DNA of 64,000 nt from Filimonas sp. (GTDB taxonomy: Bacteria; Bacteroidota; Bacteroidia; Chitinophagales; Chitinophagaceae): positions 189,179 through 253,178 of the forward strand of contig JAFKHH010000017.1 in assembly GCA_017306865.1 (NCBI GenBank). Direction: 5' to 3'. Every line of letters starts with the position of its first letter. Position 1 is the stretch's first letter. The notes beneath the pieces are model-generated. The model saw only the letters and a program-made list of their open reading frames with translations, searched no databases and had not been told where the DNA came from. This document shows, piece by piece, positions 51,091-59,860 of this stretch. The translations under genes and the position numbers were made by a program.

Positions 51091-53634
51091 ATGCATAGAA
51101 CAGCAGAGAGTTTTTTTTCAAAGAAAAGCATGGCTGTAACTGCTTTACTATTGCTGGCATCCACAGCATTCTCACAGGTAAAGAAAGATACGGCAGCAAT
51201 CCAGGATCTGAAAGAGGACATCAAAAGCAACATTCCTGTAATAGTGCTGGATGATAATGATGCCGAGAACAATTCCAGTTCTTCCGGGCAAAGCATTTCA
51301 TCTATCCTGTATGGCGGCAGAGACCCCTACTATTCAGGTGTGTTCAACTTCAATGTGGCTCGCTTTAAGATCCGAGGTTACGATGCATCCTATTTTGAAA
51401 CGTACATCAACGGCGCACCGGTAAAGAACCTGACCAACGGTTATACCTCGTGGAGCCTGTGGGGAGGATTGAATGATGTAATGCGCAGTCGTGTTACAAG
51501 TAATGGTCTCCGTCCCGTAGATTTTGCGTATGGTGACATCGGCGGAACCAACTACATTGACATCAGGGCTTCCAAACAAAGAAAGGAAACCAGCATAAAC
51601 TACGCGTATGCAGACCGCAACTACAATCACCGCTTAATGGCAAGCTGGTCTTCCGGTATGCTGAAAAACGGATGGGCGTTCTCTTTTGCAGGTTCACTAC
51701 GCTACGCACAGGAAGGTTATGTAAAAGGTACGTTCTACAACGGCGCCTCTTACTACCTCTCTATCGACAAAAAACTAAGCAACAGCAACCTCTTGTCCTT
51801 TACTGCTTTTGGAACACCTACACGTAACGGTATTCAAACGGCAACAACACAGGAAATGTATAACCTGGCTGGTGACAACCTGTACAACCCGTCATGGGGC
51901 TACCAAAGTGGTAAGGTGCGCAGCAGCAATTACAACACTACTTTTCAGCCTTACTTCCTGCTGAACGATGAGTGGACTATCAACGCCAAAAGCCGTTTAC
52001 AGGCTTCTGCATCCTACTCATTCGGCAACAGAACACGTACTGCGCTGGACTGGTACAATGCGCCGGACCCAAGACCGGATTATTACAGGAACCTTCCAAG
52101 CTATGCAACCGATCCAAACGTAAAAGCGCAACTGACTTCTTTCTATGAGAATAATGAAAGTGCAAGACAGATTAACTGGGATAACTTTTACGATGTAAAC
52201 CGCCATAGCATTGCAACTGTAAATGGCGTAACAGGCATGCGCTCCAGGTACATATTACAAGATAGGGTAACTAACACGCAGAAAGGTAATGTGAACCTGG
52301 TTTACAATAGACAGATCAATAGCAAGATCGCCTTTACCGGTGGTGCATTATACAATACACAGCGGGACAACAACTATACAAAGGTTAATGACCTGCTGGG
52401 TGGCGACTTCTGGTTAAACCTGAACCAGTTTGCGGAAAGGGCTTATCCAAACAATCCGCAGATCATTATGAATGATGTGGACAACCCTAACCTGATCGTT
52501 AAAGAAGGTGACAAGTATGGTTATAATTACAACCTGAACCTGGTAGAAGCAAAAGCTTTTGCACAGGCCACGTTCTCATTAAAACACTTTGATCTGTTTG
52601 CAGCCGGCTCATTCTCCAACACACAAATGTGGCGTTATGGTAATGTGCGCAACGGTCTGTATCCAAACAGCTCTAAAGGAAAATCAGACGTATTCAACTT
52701 CAATAATTACTCTTTCAAAGGTGGTGTTACCTACAAGATCGACGGTAGAAACTATTTCTTCCTGAATGGTTCTTATACTACACGCGCACCATTTGTAGAG
52801 AATGTTTTCATCTCTCCCCGTAACAGGAATGCAGCACAAAGCGACATTCGCTCAGAAGAGATTGCCAACGTAGAAGCTGGCTATGTATTGAACTGGGAGA
52901 AATTTAAATTCCGCCTGAATGGTTATTATACCAACTTCAAAAACGGAATGGATGTATTAAGTTACTACGACGATAGTTACCAAAACTTCGTAAACTATGC
53001 ATTAAGCGGTATAGGCAAGGAACACTATGGTATGGAAGTAGGTGTGGAAGCGCCTGTATATGACGGGTTAAGTGTAAAAGCTGCTGCAAACATTGGCCGC
53101 TATTATTACAATTCACGTCAGAATGCAGTAGTAACGGTGGACAACAGTTCTGCTGTAGTAGCAAACGAAACGGTCTATGCTAAAAACTACCATGTAGGAC
53201 AGACACCACAGGAAGCATATACACTCGGCCTGAACTACCAGGGCAAGGGCAACTGGTTTGTAAGTGCAAACTGGAACTACTTTGACCAGATGTGGGTAGA
53301 CATGAACCCGATCCGCCGCACAGCGCGTGCAACAGATGGTGTAAAACCGGGATCTGATCTTTGGCGCCAGATATTGGACCAGCAATCGCTGCCTTCACAA
53401 TCTACAGTAGACTTGTATGGCGGTAAAACTTTCCGTATCAAACTGCATGGCAAACCTGCTTCACTTGTATTTACGGCATCAGTTAATAACCTGCTGAACA
53501 ATACGAAATTCATTACAAGCGGATTTGAACAATTGCGTTTTGACTATACGGACAGGAACGTAAACAAGTTTCCTCCTAAATATTACTATGCTTACGGCAT
53601 CAACTATTTCGTAAGTGCAGGTTTGAGATTTTAA
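51091..53634 (+). CDS. TonB-dependent outer-membrane receptor
   Basis: 847 residues. Signal-like start (MAVTALLLLASTAFSQ), a short plug region (ISSILYGGRDPYYSGVFNFN, then FKIRGYDASYFETYINGAPV) and a long 22-strand-like barrel rich in N-x-Y turns, ending YYYAYGINYFVSAGLRF with the terminal phenylalanine. No CarboxypepD-like domain, so it is not a standard SusC. It is followed by the DUF5689 lipoprotein gene 42 bases later, with the nuclease gene on the other side. Likely imports a product of extracellular hydrolysis (inference). Confidence 0.93.
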   Translation: MHRTAESFFSKKSMAVTALLLLASTAFSQVKKDTAAIQDLKEDIKSNIPVIVLDDNDAENNSSSSGQSISSILYGGRDPYYSGVFNFNVARFKIRGYDASYFETYINGAPVKNLTNGYTSWSLWGGLNDVMRSRVTSNGLRPVDFAYGDIGGTNYIDIRASKQRKETSINYAYADRNYNHRLMASWSSGMLKNGWAFSFAGSLRYAQEGYVKGTFYNGASYYLSIDKKLSNSNLLSFTAFGTPTRNGIQTATTQEMYNLAGDNLYNPSWGYQSGKVRSSNYNTTFQPYFLLNDEWTINAKSRLQASASYSFGNRTRTALDWYNAPDPRPDYYRNLPSYATDPNVKAQLTSFYENNESARQINWDNFYDVNRHSIATVNGVTGMRSRYILQDRVTNTQKGNVNLVYNRQINSKIAFTGGALYNTQRDNNYTKVNDLLGGDFWLNLNQFAERAYPNNPQIIMNDVDNPNLIVKEGDKYGYNYNLNLVEAKAFAQATFSLKHFDLFAAGSFSNTQMWRYGNVRNGLYPNSSKGKSDVFNFNNYSFKGGVTYKIDGRNYFFLNGSYTTRAPFVENVFISPRNRNAAQSDIRSEEIANVEAGYVLNWEKFKFRLNGYYTNFKNGMDVLSYYDDSYQNFVNYALSGIGKEHYGMEVGVEAPVYDGLSVKAAANIGRYYYNSRQNAVVTVDNSSAVVANETVYAKNYHVGQTPQEAYTLGLNYQGKGNWFVSANWNYFDQMWVDMNPIRRTARATDGVKPGSDLWRQILDQQSLPSQSTVDLYGGKTFRIKLHGKPASLVFTASVNNLLNNTKFITSGFEQLRFDYTDRNVNKFPPKYYYAYGINYFVSAGLRF

Positions 53635-53676
53635 TTGAGCAGTTAACTAATACTATAACATTAATAATTCAGATAA

Positions 53677-55749
53677 ATGAAAAGCTTCACAAAAACTCTT
53701 GCAAAGATTACCGGCTTACTGATGCTTGTAGCCCTGGTTATCACAGCTTGTAAAAGAACGTATGATGAACCACCGGGAGGCGATCCTGATATCAAAACAA
53801 ACACCACTATTGCACAGTTACAAAAACTGTACACTGGCAATCTTACTACCATCTCTACAGATGTGGTATTTGCAGGTGTGGTAGTTGGCGATGACAAATC
53901 AGGTAACATTTACAAACAGATCTATATCCAGGATAGCACAGGCGGCATCGCTATACAGATCGATGCATCTAATATTAATGCAAACTTTCCTGTAGGCAGA
54001 AAGGTATTTGTAAAAGCAAAAGGTCTTACACTCGGCACATACGGCGGTATGATAGAGCTGGGCCTTGGCACTACAGATAATATACAGCCTGCACGTATTC
54101 CTCAGTCATTAATGACAACGTACATGACCGGCGGTAGTGTGGGTAACGTTGTAATACCGGCAGAGGTAAATATCAAAGATCTTAACAGCAAGTATGTAAG
54201 CACATTGGTAAAACTGAAAGGTGTGCAGGTACAAAAAGCGGATCTGAACAAAACATGGGCTGATACATCTTTACAATCCAGCGCAGTAAATATCAATATT
54301 GAAGATTGCAGCAGCGGTAAAGCAATTATACGTACCAGCAGCTATGCAAGTTTTGCCGGCCTGAAAGTAGCGCAAGGCAAAGGTGACCTGCTGGGTATCT
54401 ATACTACATTTAACGGTACAGGCCAGATCATCATCCGTGACACTACAGATGTATCTGACCTGAAAAACACACGTTGCGATGGCTCTACGCCAGGTGGCGG
54501 CGGTACTGGTACAGTAGTTAAATCCATTGCAGATCTGCGTGCATTGTATAAAGGATCTGATGTAGGTATTGCAACCGGTTCTACTATTACTGGTACAGTT
54601 GTTTCCAGCAGTACAAATGAAGCAAGCGGCAACTACCGTATTACACAGTCAGACAATGCGGCGGGCGTAATATTATACCTGTCTCCTGCACCGGCAACAC
54701 CGTATGCAGTGGGTACAGAGTTGCAGATAAACCTAAACAATAGCACACTTACAGCTTACAATGGCGACCTGGAAGTTACAGGTGTTACATTGGGTAATGT
54801 TATTACAGCATCTACCAGCACTGTTCCTCCGCGCATAGCAACGGTAAGTGCAATTAATGCCAACAGGTTTGCATGGTCTTCTACAATGGCTACCATCAAC
54901 AATGTAACTATTGCAAAGACTACCTCTAATACTACGGGTCAGAACTATTCTATTACAGATGCAACAGGCAACCTTGTAACATTTGTAAGAACAGCATCGG
55001 GCATTGCATTAGCAGAAGGTACAGCTACATCTATTACTGGTTATGTATCTGTATTCAAATCTTCTACTGCAACAGATACCACTACGCAGTTAACACTGCG
55101 CAGCCTGGCTGATGTTACCGGATTTGTAGCTACAAACCCTGGTGGCGGCGGTACTACTACAGGCAGTCTGTTAGGTACTTATACATTTGCAAGTGTTACA
55201 ACCACTAGCGGCACTACAGACCCTACAGCAGTTCCTTCTGCCACAGGCATGACATTCGGATCATTTATAGCAAATGGCGTTAGCGCAAACCCGAATGCAT
55301 CTGGCAGGTTCTCCTTTACTACATGGCCTACAGGTGCAACAGATGGTTCTGATGCCTTTACCGGACAAATAGACGTTACTAAATATTATGAAGTAACATT
55401 TACACCCGGCTCTGGCAAAAAACTACAGTTAGATTCCCTAACATTTAGCGTGCAACGCTCCGGCACAGGCGTAAGACAATGGGCGGTTCGCTCCAGCCTG
55501 GACAACTACGGTACTAACCTGGCAGCTTCTGTTACAGCAAATGCAAACATCTCTGTAGTAGCAACCAACCTGTTCCAGATTACAGATGCAACTACAACTG
55601 CACAAAGTGGTCCATTGATCACGTTACCTGCAGCATCATACGGAAATCTTACCTCACCAATAACCTTCAGGTTCTATGCAACCAATGCAGAAGGTACCGG
55701 CGGTACTTTTAGTCTGAACAAAGTAGGCGTGTACGGCGCTGTTAAATAA
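53677..55749 (+). CDS. DUF5689 surface lipoprotein
   Basis: 690 residues. Lipoprotein signal ending ALVITACKRTYDEPPGG (lipobox TAC). Two DUF5689-like OB-fold regions: TIAQLQKLYTG...VVVGDDKSGNIYKQIYIQDST (about 45-95) and SIADLRALYKGSDVG...NEASGNYRITQSDNAAGVILY (about 285-335). A C-terminal beta-sandwich (about 500-690) follows a glycine-rich linker. Family members usually sit in loci with secreted nucleases/phosphatases (from memory of the family). It is a probable ligand-binding partner of the upstream receptor. Confidence 0.9.
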   Translation: MKSFTKTLAKITGLLMLVALVITACKRTYDEPPGGDPDIKTNTTIAQLQKLYTGNLTTISTDVVFAGVVVGDDKSGNIYKQIYIQDSTGGIAIQIDASNINANFPVGRKVFVKAKGLTLGTYGGMIELGLGTTDNIQPARIPQSLMTTYMTGGSVGNVVIPAEVNIKDLNSKYVSTLVKLKGVQVQKADLNKTWADTSLQSSAVNINIEDCSSGKAIIRTSSYASFAGLKVAQGKGDLLGIYTTFNGTGQIIIRDTTDVSDLKNTRCDGSTPGGGGTGTVVKSIADLRALYKGSDVGIATGSTITGTVVSSSTNEASGNYRITQSDNAAGVILYLSPAPATPYAVGTELQINLNNSTLTAYNGDLEVTGVTLGNVITASTSTVPPRIATVSAINANRFAWSSTMATINNVTIAKTTSNTTGQNYSITDATGNLVTFVRTASGIALAEGTATSITGYVSVFKSSTATDTTTQLTLRSLADVTGFVATNPGGGGTTTGSLLGTYTFASVTTTSGTTDPTAVPSATGMTFGSFIANGVSANPNASGRFSFTTWPTGATDGSDAFTGQIDVTKYYEVTFTPGSGKKLQLDSLTFSVQRSGTGVRQWAVRSSLDNYGTNLAASVTANANISVVATNLFQITDATTTAQSGPLITLPAASYGNLTSPITFRFYATNAEGTGGTFSLNKVGVYGAVK

Positions 55750-55770
55750 TAGCACACCAATACTTAAACA

Positions 55771-55804
55771 AAAAGCCCGCTTAGATTAAGCGGGCTTTTT
55801 TATT
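55771..55804. terminator. Terminator between DUF5689 and HTH gene
   Basis: AAAAGCCCGCTTA (55771-55783)/TAAGCGGGCTTTT (55787-55799), T run to 55804. Serves both converging transcripts. Confidence 0.9.
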
Positions 55805-55811
55805 TTATCAT

Positions 55812-56237
55812 CTACAAGTCAGATTTTCTTTTCTCCTCCAGTAATGCCAGTTCCTCTTTCAGGCTCAGTATCTGGTTGTCCTTTAGTTCAAGCAGTTGTT
55901 TTAGCGTGTCTACATTTAGTTGTAAACTCTCTATCAGGTCAGATTTCAATGTACCGTACGGCTGCCCGGCTTCTGCCGTTGCATGCTTTGGCTTAGTAAA
56001 CTCATCGCCGCCATTGGAGTAATCGCCACTCTTTTCCCGCAGATCTGTGTGCATTAACTCTGTTTCGGTAATGCCAAAGAAATTGGAAATTTTGACAACG
56101 TCTCCTACTTTAGGACGAGACACTAGTTTTTCATAATTGTTCCACTGCGTGCGACTAAAACCCAACTCTTGGAAGTCGTGTTGCTTCAGTCCTTTTTGCA
56201 AGCGCAGGTGTCTGATGTTAGCTGCAAAAAAATCCAT
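55812..56237 (-). CDS. HTH (XRE-like) regulator with coiled-coil tail, A
   Basis: 141 residues. N-terminal helix-turn-helix FFAANIRHLRLQKGLKQHDF, LGFSRTQWNNYEKLVSRPKVGDVVKIS (about 3-50), and a C-terminal coiled coil SLQLNVDTLKQLLELKDNQI, LSLKEELALLEE (about 102-136) that may dimerise. It faces away from a second gene of the same architecture at 56484. Probably autoregulates from the shared spacer (inference). Confidence 0.8.
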   Translation of the reverse strand: MDFFAANIRHLRLQKGLKQHDFQELGFSRTQWNNYEKLVSRPKVGDVVKISNFFGITETELMHTDLREKSGDYSNGGDEFTKPKHATAEAGQPYGTLKSDLIESLQLNVDTLKQLLELKDNQILSLKEELALLEEKRKSDL

Positions 56238-56265
56238 TTTTTATGTCAAATTTTTAGTGAAAATT

Positions 56266-56296
56266 TTTGGCCTGTCAATAATAAATGCTAAATTTG
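56266..56296 (+). promoter_or_regulatory. Perfect promoter with palindrome over the -7 box
   Basis: TTTG (56266-56269), 19 bases, TAAATTTG (56289-56296), a full match to the Bacteroidota consensus. The -7 box is the centre of the palindrome TGCTAA-ATTTG-TTAGCA (56286-56302), an ideal repressor site. Transcription would start at about 56302, the first base of a long hairpin. Confidence 0.6.
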
Positions 56297-56301
56297 TTAG
56301 C

Positions 56302-56354
56302 AATTTGGCAGGAGGCTATAAAAAGCTGATTTCTTTATAGTTAACTGCCAAATT
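56302..56354 (+). ncRNA. Predicted 53-base 5' hairpin in HTH intergenic region
   Basis: AATTTGGCAG (56302-56311) pairs with CTGCCAAATT (56345-56354), and after a 4-by-4 internal opening CTATAAA pairs with TTTATAG. It begins at the predicted transcription start. No terminator follows directly. Could be a leader structure, a small RNA or an operator; the assignment is a guess. Confidence 0.4.
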
Positions 56355-56429
56355 CTCCAAATAATGAACAGGTGGTCGAACTGAACTATTTGTCGTGTAA
56401 CACCACTTGACTTCCCACTATTTGAATGC

Positions 56430-56437
56430 TACGTTTG
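56430..56437 (+). promoter_or_regulatory. Second -7 box, proximal to HTH gene B
   Basis: TACGTTTG matches TAnnTTTG, with TTG at 56407-56409, 20 bases upstream. Gives a 40-base leader for the gene at 56484. Confidence 0.45.
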
Positions 56438-56483
56438 CATCTCATACAGCGGCACCTATCCTTCTTATTAATTGTTTAAGCCA

Positions 56484-56891
56484 ATGAACGCAATAAATAA
56501 CGAGATAGTTGCCGCAAATATTTTGCAGGTGCGTAAGCACAAAGGAATCAAAGCAACAGAAATGGCCAACGAGTTAAGACTCTCCGAATCCGCTTATACC
56601 AAATATGAGCGCGGAGAAACAGCCATTACTATCCAGTTCCTTACCGGCGTAGCCAGGAAGCTGGGCGTTCAACCGCTGTACTTCCTGTATTCCAGCCCTG
56701 AAAATATTGTTTCCAACCTTGCTAAACCCGTCAACCTTTTTTCTCCTCACCAGTTCTCCCTGCCTACAGAGTCCGCCATGTACCTGCTATCGCAGTTACA
56801 GACAAAAGACGAAGTGATCAAAGAGCAAATCGAAATCATCAAAAAACTAACCTTCCGTTCTATCCTCGCCGAATCGCATAGAAGCGGATAA
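56484..56891 (+). CDS. HTH (XRE-like) regulator with coiled-coil tail, B
   Basis: 135 residues. HTH IVAANILQVRKHKGIKATEM, then LSESAYTKYERGETAITIQF and LGVQPLYFLYS (about 7-65), then a helical tail (YLLSQLQTKDEVIKEQIEII). Same layout as the gene at 55812 but distant in sequence. ATG at 56484 is chosen over an upstream TTG. The terC gene follows in the same direction 68 bases later. Confidence 0.8.
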   Translation: MNAINNEIVAANILQVRKHKGIKATEMANELRLSESAYTKYERGETAITIQFLTGVARKLGVQPLYFLYSSPENIVSNLAKPVNLFSPHQFSLPTESAMYLLSQLQTKDEVIKEQIEIIKKLTFRSILAESHRSG

Positions 56892-56933
56892 TCTTTATTA
56901 TTTGCGCGGTAATCTTTGATACTTGCCGCATAC

Positions 56934-56941
56934 TATATTTG
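56934..56941 (+). promoter_or_regulatory. Predicted -7 box of the TerC gene
   Basis: TATATTTG fits TAnnTTTG, 18 bases before the ATG at 56960. The -33 box is not clear. Confidence 0.4.
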
Positions 56942-56959
56942 TCCCCTATTATAAAGGAC

Positions 56960-57736
56960 ATGGAACATTTATTTACGACCGACAGCATTATCAGTTTTGT
57001 AGTGCTTGTCATTCTTGAAATCGTGCTGGGTATAGATAACGTCATTTTTGTGAGCATTATTATGAGTCGTCTGCCCAAGCAACAACAACCCAAAGCCCGC
57101 TTACTCTGGATGGTATTCGGCATCATTGTACGCAGCCTGCTCTTACTCGCACTCGGATGGCTGTTACAGCAAAAAGGAAAAGCATTATTCACCATTGCAG
57201 GCAAAGGCTTCGACATAGCCAGTCTTGTAATGCTTGCCGGTGGCCTTTTCCTTATATATAAAACAGTAAAAGAAATTCACCACAAGTTGGAAGGTGAGGA
57301 AGAACATGCCAACGGGAACAAAAAACAATTGGGCTTTTCCCAGGCTATTTTCCAGATCGTACTCATAGATATGGTCTTCAGCTTTGACAGCATCATCACC
57401 GCAGGTGGTACCGCTAAGCACGTAGAAATTATGATCGCTGCTGTAGTTATAGCCATGATCATCATGTTTCTCTTTAGCCCTGCCATTGCAGGTTTTATAC
57501 ACAAACATCCTACCTTAAAGATGCTCGCACTTTCATTCCTCGTAATGATCGGCTTTGTATTGCTGGTAGAAGGTTGGGACAGTGAAGGCACTGAAAAATT
57601 ACATCTCAAAAATTACGTGTACTTCGCAATGGCATTCTCCTTTGGTGTGGAATTGCTAAACATGCGTATGATGCGGAAAATGAAAAATAAGCCCGTTGAA
57701 CTGCATGAACCAACGCTGGACGAAGAGAAAAAATAA
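56960..57736 (+). CDS. TerC family integral membrane protein
   Basis: 258 residues, seven or eight membrane helices. Signature VLVILEIVLGIDNVIFVSII (about 14-33) with the acidic LGIDN motif, and a second VLIDMVFSFDSIITAGG (about 131-147) with SFDS. TerC proteins (tellurium resistance, Alx/YceF-type) move Mn2+ or metallate exoproteins. The ATG at 56960 follows AAAGGA. A strong terminator ends the unit at 57763-57800. Confidence 0.92.
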   Translation: MEHLFTTDSIISFVVLVILEIVLGIDNVIFVSIIMSRLPKQQQPKARLLWMVFGIIVRSLLLLALGWLLQQKGKALFTIAGKGFDIASLVMLAGGLFLIYKTVKEIHHKLEGEEEHANGNKKQLGFSQAIFQIVLIDMVFSFDSIITAGGTAKHVEIMIAAVVIAMIIMFLFSPAIAGFIHKHPTLKMLALSFLVMIGFVLLVEGWDSEGTEKLHLKNYVYFAMAFSFGVELLNMRMMRKMKNKPVELHEPTLDEEKK

Positions 57737-57762
57737 ATGACTTAATTGTCAGATAGTTTAAT

Positions 57763-57800
57763 TAATAGAAAAGCGGGCTATATAGCCCGCTTTTCTATTA
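57763..57800. terminator. Bidirectional terminator after TerC gene
   Basis: TAATAGAAAAGCGGGCTA (57763-57780)/TAGCCCGCTTTTCTATTA (57783-57800): 18 perfect pairs with a 2-base loop as written. Confidence 0.9.
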
Positions 57801-57881
57801 CCCCCTATTTTAGGGAGGGCAAATTATTGGCTATTACATGCTGTCTGCTATATTTTTGTCCTATTATTTACCAATAACTAC

Positions 57882-58538
57882 ATGCTCATGCCGGAAACAG
57901 ATAATCAAAAAACATATAACCAGATTGCGGGGCAAAAGGTGCAACGCATTGAAGCCATCAGCGATGGCGTATTTGCTATAGCACTCACGCTGCTGGTGCT
58001 GGACATAAAAGTGCCAGTTGCAGATGCAATACATAGTGAAGCTGACCTGATCAAAACATTTTGCGGGCTTACTCCCCGGCTACTTACCTATTTTCTCAGC
58101 TTTATGACACTCGGTATTTTTTGGACAGGACAAACCGTTCAGTATAGTTATATCGAAAAGAGCGACCGGCATCTAAACTGGCTGTCACTTTTCTTCCTTC
58201 TATTTGTATCCATCTTACCATTCACTACTGCATTCCTGAGCGAACATATTGAATACAAATTTTCTGTCGGCCTGTATTGGGCAAACATTTTTGCATTAGG
58301 CGTCACATTATATATCCACTGGGTGTATGCAGAACGTCATGGTTATGTAACGTTACCTCCGGCAGAAAATGAAGTAGTAAGTAAAGCAGTTAAAAAAAGA
58401 ATTGTAGTAGCACAAACATTATATGCCATAGGCGCTGCCTGTTGCTTTATCAGCATCTACCTTAGCATTACTGTGATCATTTTAATACAATTGAATTACG
58501 CACTTGGCCTCTTTACCAAAACAGGAAGAAAGAAATAG
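57882..58538 (+). CDS. TMEM175-family putative potassium channel
   Basis: 218 residues. Six helices; the hallmark QRIEAISDGVFAIALTLLVLDIKVP (in two parts, about 19-43) has the FSDGVFAIA-type filter helix of bacterial TMEM175 (DUF1211). Bacterial members form K+ leak channels. Start ATG at 57882; ATG at 57888 is equally possible. A -7-like TATTTTTG sits about 30 bases before it. Stand-alone gene. Confidence 0.88.
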   Translation: MLMPETDNQKTYNQIAGQKVQRIEAISDGVFAIALTLLVLDIKVPVADAIHSEADLIKTFCGLTPRLLTYFLSFMTLGIFWTGQTVQYSYIEKSDRHLNWLSLFFLLFVSILPFTTAFLSEHIEYKFSVGLYWANIFALGVTLYIHWVYAERHGYVTLPPAENEVVSKAVKKRIVVAQTLYAIGAACCFISIYLSITVIILIQLNYALGLFTKTGRKK

Positions 58539-58578
58539 TGTAATGGCGATATGGTTAAATTGTTGAATTGACAAGACT

Positions 58579-58905
58579 CATCCCATTCTCTGACCTACTG
58601 TGTGCCCACATCTTCTATCAATAAGTCGCATACCTACGGCATGCAAAAGAGCTCGATAAAATATATGCTACCGATGTTTGATCCCTACGGGATCTGCGTC
58701 TGAAATACAGCGATTTTATAGAATCGGGGTATGATCCTGTAAGGATCAGATATTGGTAGCGATCCAAATACACAGGCTTTGGCATGCCGTAGGTATGCGA
58801 CCTATGCTGTCGCTCCTCTGAAGCGCTGTTGAATTAAATGGCAAAAGCCCCGGCGCGTGTCTTCACGCGCCGGTTGGTAGCTGGTTCGTTAGGACACGAA
58901 CCAGG
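58579..58905. repeat. Hairpin mosaic element, copy 2
   Basis: Core 58579-58882 is the same as 35988-36294: GCATACCTACGGCATGC (58628-58644) and GCATGCCGTAGGTATGC (58782-58798) as perfect arms, the same GACCTATGCTGTCGCTCCTC stretch after them, and CCGGCGCGTG/CACGCGCCGG (58853-58876 region). After GGTTGGTAGCT the copies part: here CTGGTTCGT/ACGAACCAG (58881-58904) follows, a module found upstream and inverted in copy 1. No gene or transposase. Confidence 0.8.
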
Positions 58906-59110
58906 GCGAAGAATTGACAATACTCATCCCAGTCTCCAACAGGGATGAGGTGGTTTTTCGTCTCCGACGAATATTTTTCAACAACGTCGAACGACCATCA
59001 GGAGACAACGACAAGACATGCACCAGCAATTAAACAATTTAACCATTCAAACAATTTATTACTTCTTCATTCCCATTTAACATCCCCTTTCAAAATCTTC
59101 TGTTTAGCTT
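58906..59110. repeat. Palindrome-rich spacer before nudK
   Basis: CTCATCCC/GGGATGAG (58923-58949), TTCGTC-TCC-GACGAA (58957-58971), GTCTCC/GGAGAC (58960-58965 and 59001-59006), then CAATTAAACAATTT/AACCATTC repeats (59026-59062). No gene. Confidence 0.55.
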
Positions 59111-59134
59111 CCCGCTTCAATTTTAAAATTCAAT

Positions 59135-59713
59135 ATGAGCAACACCATTCGTATTCAGCAAACAGAAATTCTTTCTGATAACTGGTATATCCTCCGTAAG
59201 ATCACTTACGACTATCTAAATAAAAAAGGCAATTGGGAAACACACAGCCGAGAAGCTTATGACCGTGGTAATGGTGCAACTATTCTGCTATACAACAAAG
59301 AAGCAAAAACCGTAATCCTTACTCGCCAGTTCCGGCTACCCACCTTTGTTAACGGAAATGAGTCAGGCATGCTGATAGAAGCATGTGCCGGCCTGCTGGA
59401 CAAAGACAATGCAGAAGATTGCATCCGTCGTGAAACAGAAGAAGAAACAGGATATAAAGTTTCTGATGTACGCAAGATATTTGAAGCATACATGTCTCCC
59501 GGCTCTGTTACAGAGTTATTGTACTTTTTTGTGGCAGCATATACAAAAGATATGAAAGTAAATGACGGCGGAGGGCTTGCGCATGAGCAGGAAGATATAG
59601 AGGTACTGGAGCTAACACTAGACAAAGCCATGGAGATGATCCAAACCGGGGAAATAAAAGACGGGAAAACCATTATGTTGTTACAGTACGCAAAGTTGAA
59701 TGGGTTGGTTTAA
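59135..59713 (+). CDS. NUDIX hydrolase, NudK-like (GDP-mannose type)
   Basis: 192 residues. Matches E. coli NudK along its length: LSDNWYILRKITYDY, NGATILLYNKEAKTVILTRQFRLPTFVN (parts), then ACAGLLDKDNAEDCIRRETE and EETGY (Nudix box, about 87-110) and YMSPGSVTELLYFFVAAY. The first Glu of the box is Asn in GLLDKDN while the R-E-x2-E-E core is kept. Probable pyrophosphohydrolase of sugar nucleotides. Confidence 0.88.
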   Translation: MSNTIRIQQTEILSDNWYILRKITYDYLNKKGNWETHSREAYDRGNGATILLYNKEAKTVILTRQFRLPTFVNGNESGMLIEACAGLLDKDNAEDCIRRETEEETGYKVSDVRKIFEAYMSPGSVTELLYFFVAAYTKDMKVNDGGGLAHEQEDIEVLELTLDKAMEMIQTGEIKDGKTIMLLQYAKLNGLV

Positions 59714-59848
59714 GGGGAAATTGTTGCATGGTTACATTATTTAATAACTCTTGCACAAACAATGCAACCATCTAACAATAAAACAATGTAGCAGTGCAAC
59801 CATCTAACAATTGAACAATATAACCATGCAACAATTTATCAATTCATT
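59714..59848. repeat. Dense AACAAT/CAACCAT repeat tract before holB
   Basis: The longest example in the window: GCAACCATCTAACAAT occurs twice (near 59762-59777 and 59797-59812), with TTGTTGCATGGTTACATT, AACAATAAAACAATG and AACAATATAACCATGC around them. Purely repetitive, no gene. Confidence 0.65.
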
Positions 59849-59856
59849 TATCTTCG
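59849..59856 (+). promoter_or_regulatory. -7 box of holB, predicted leaderless
   Basis: TATCTTCG (one base off TAnnTTTG) ends 5 bases before the ATG at 59861, the same spacing as at trmD and the S4 gene. Confidence 0.4.
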
Positions 59857-59860
59857 CCTC

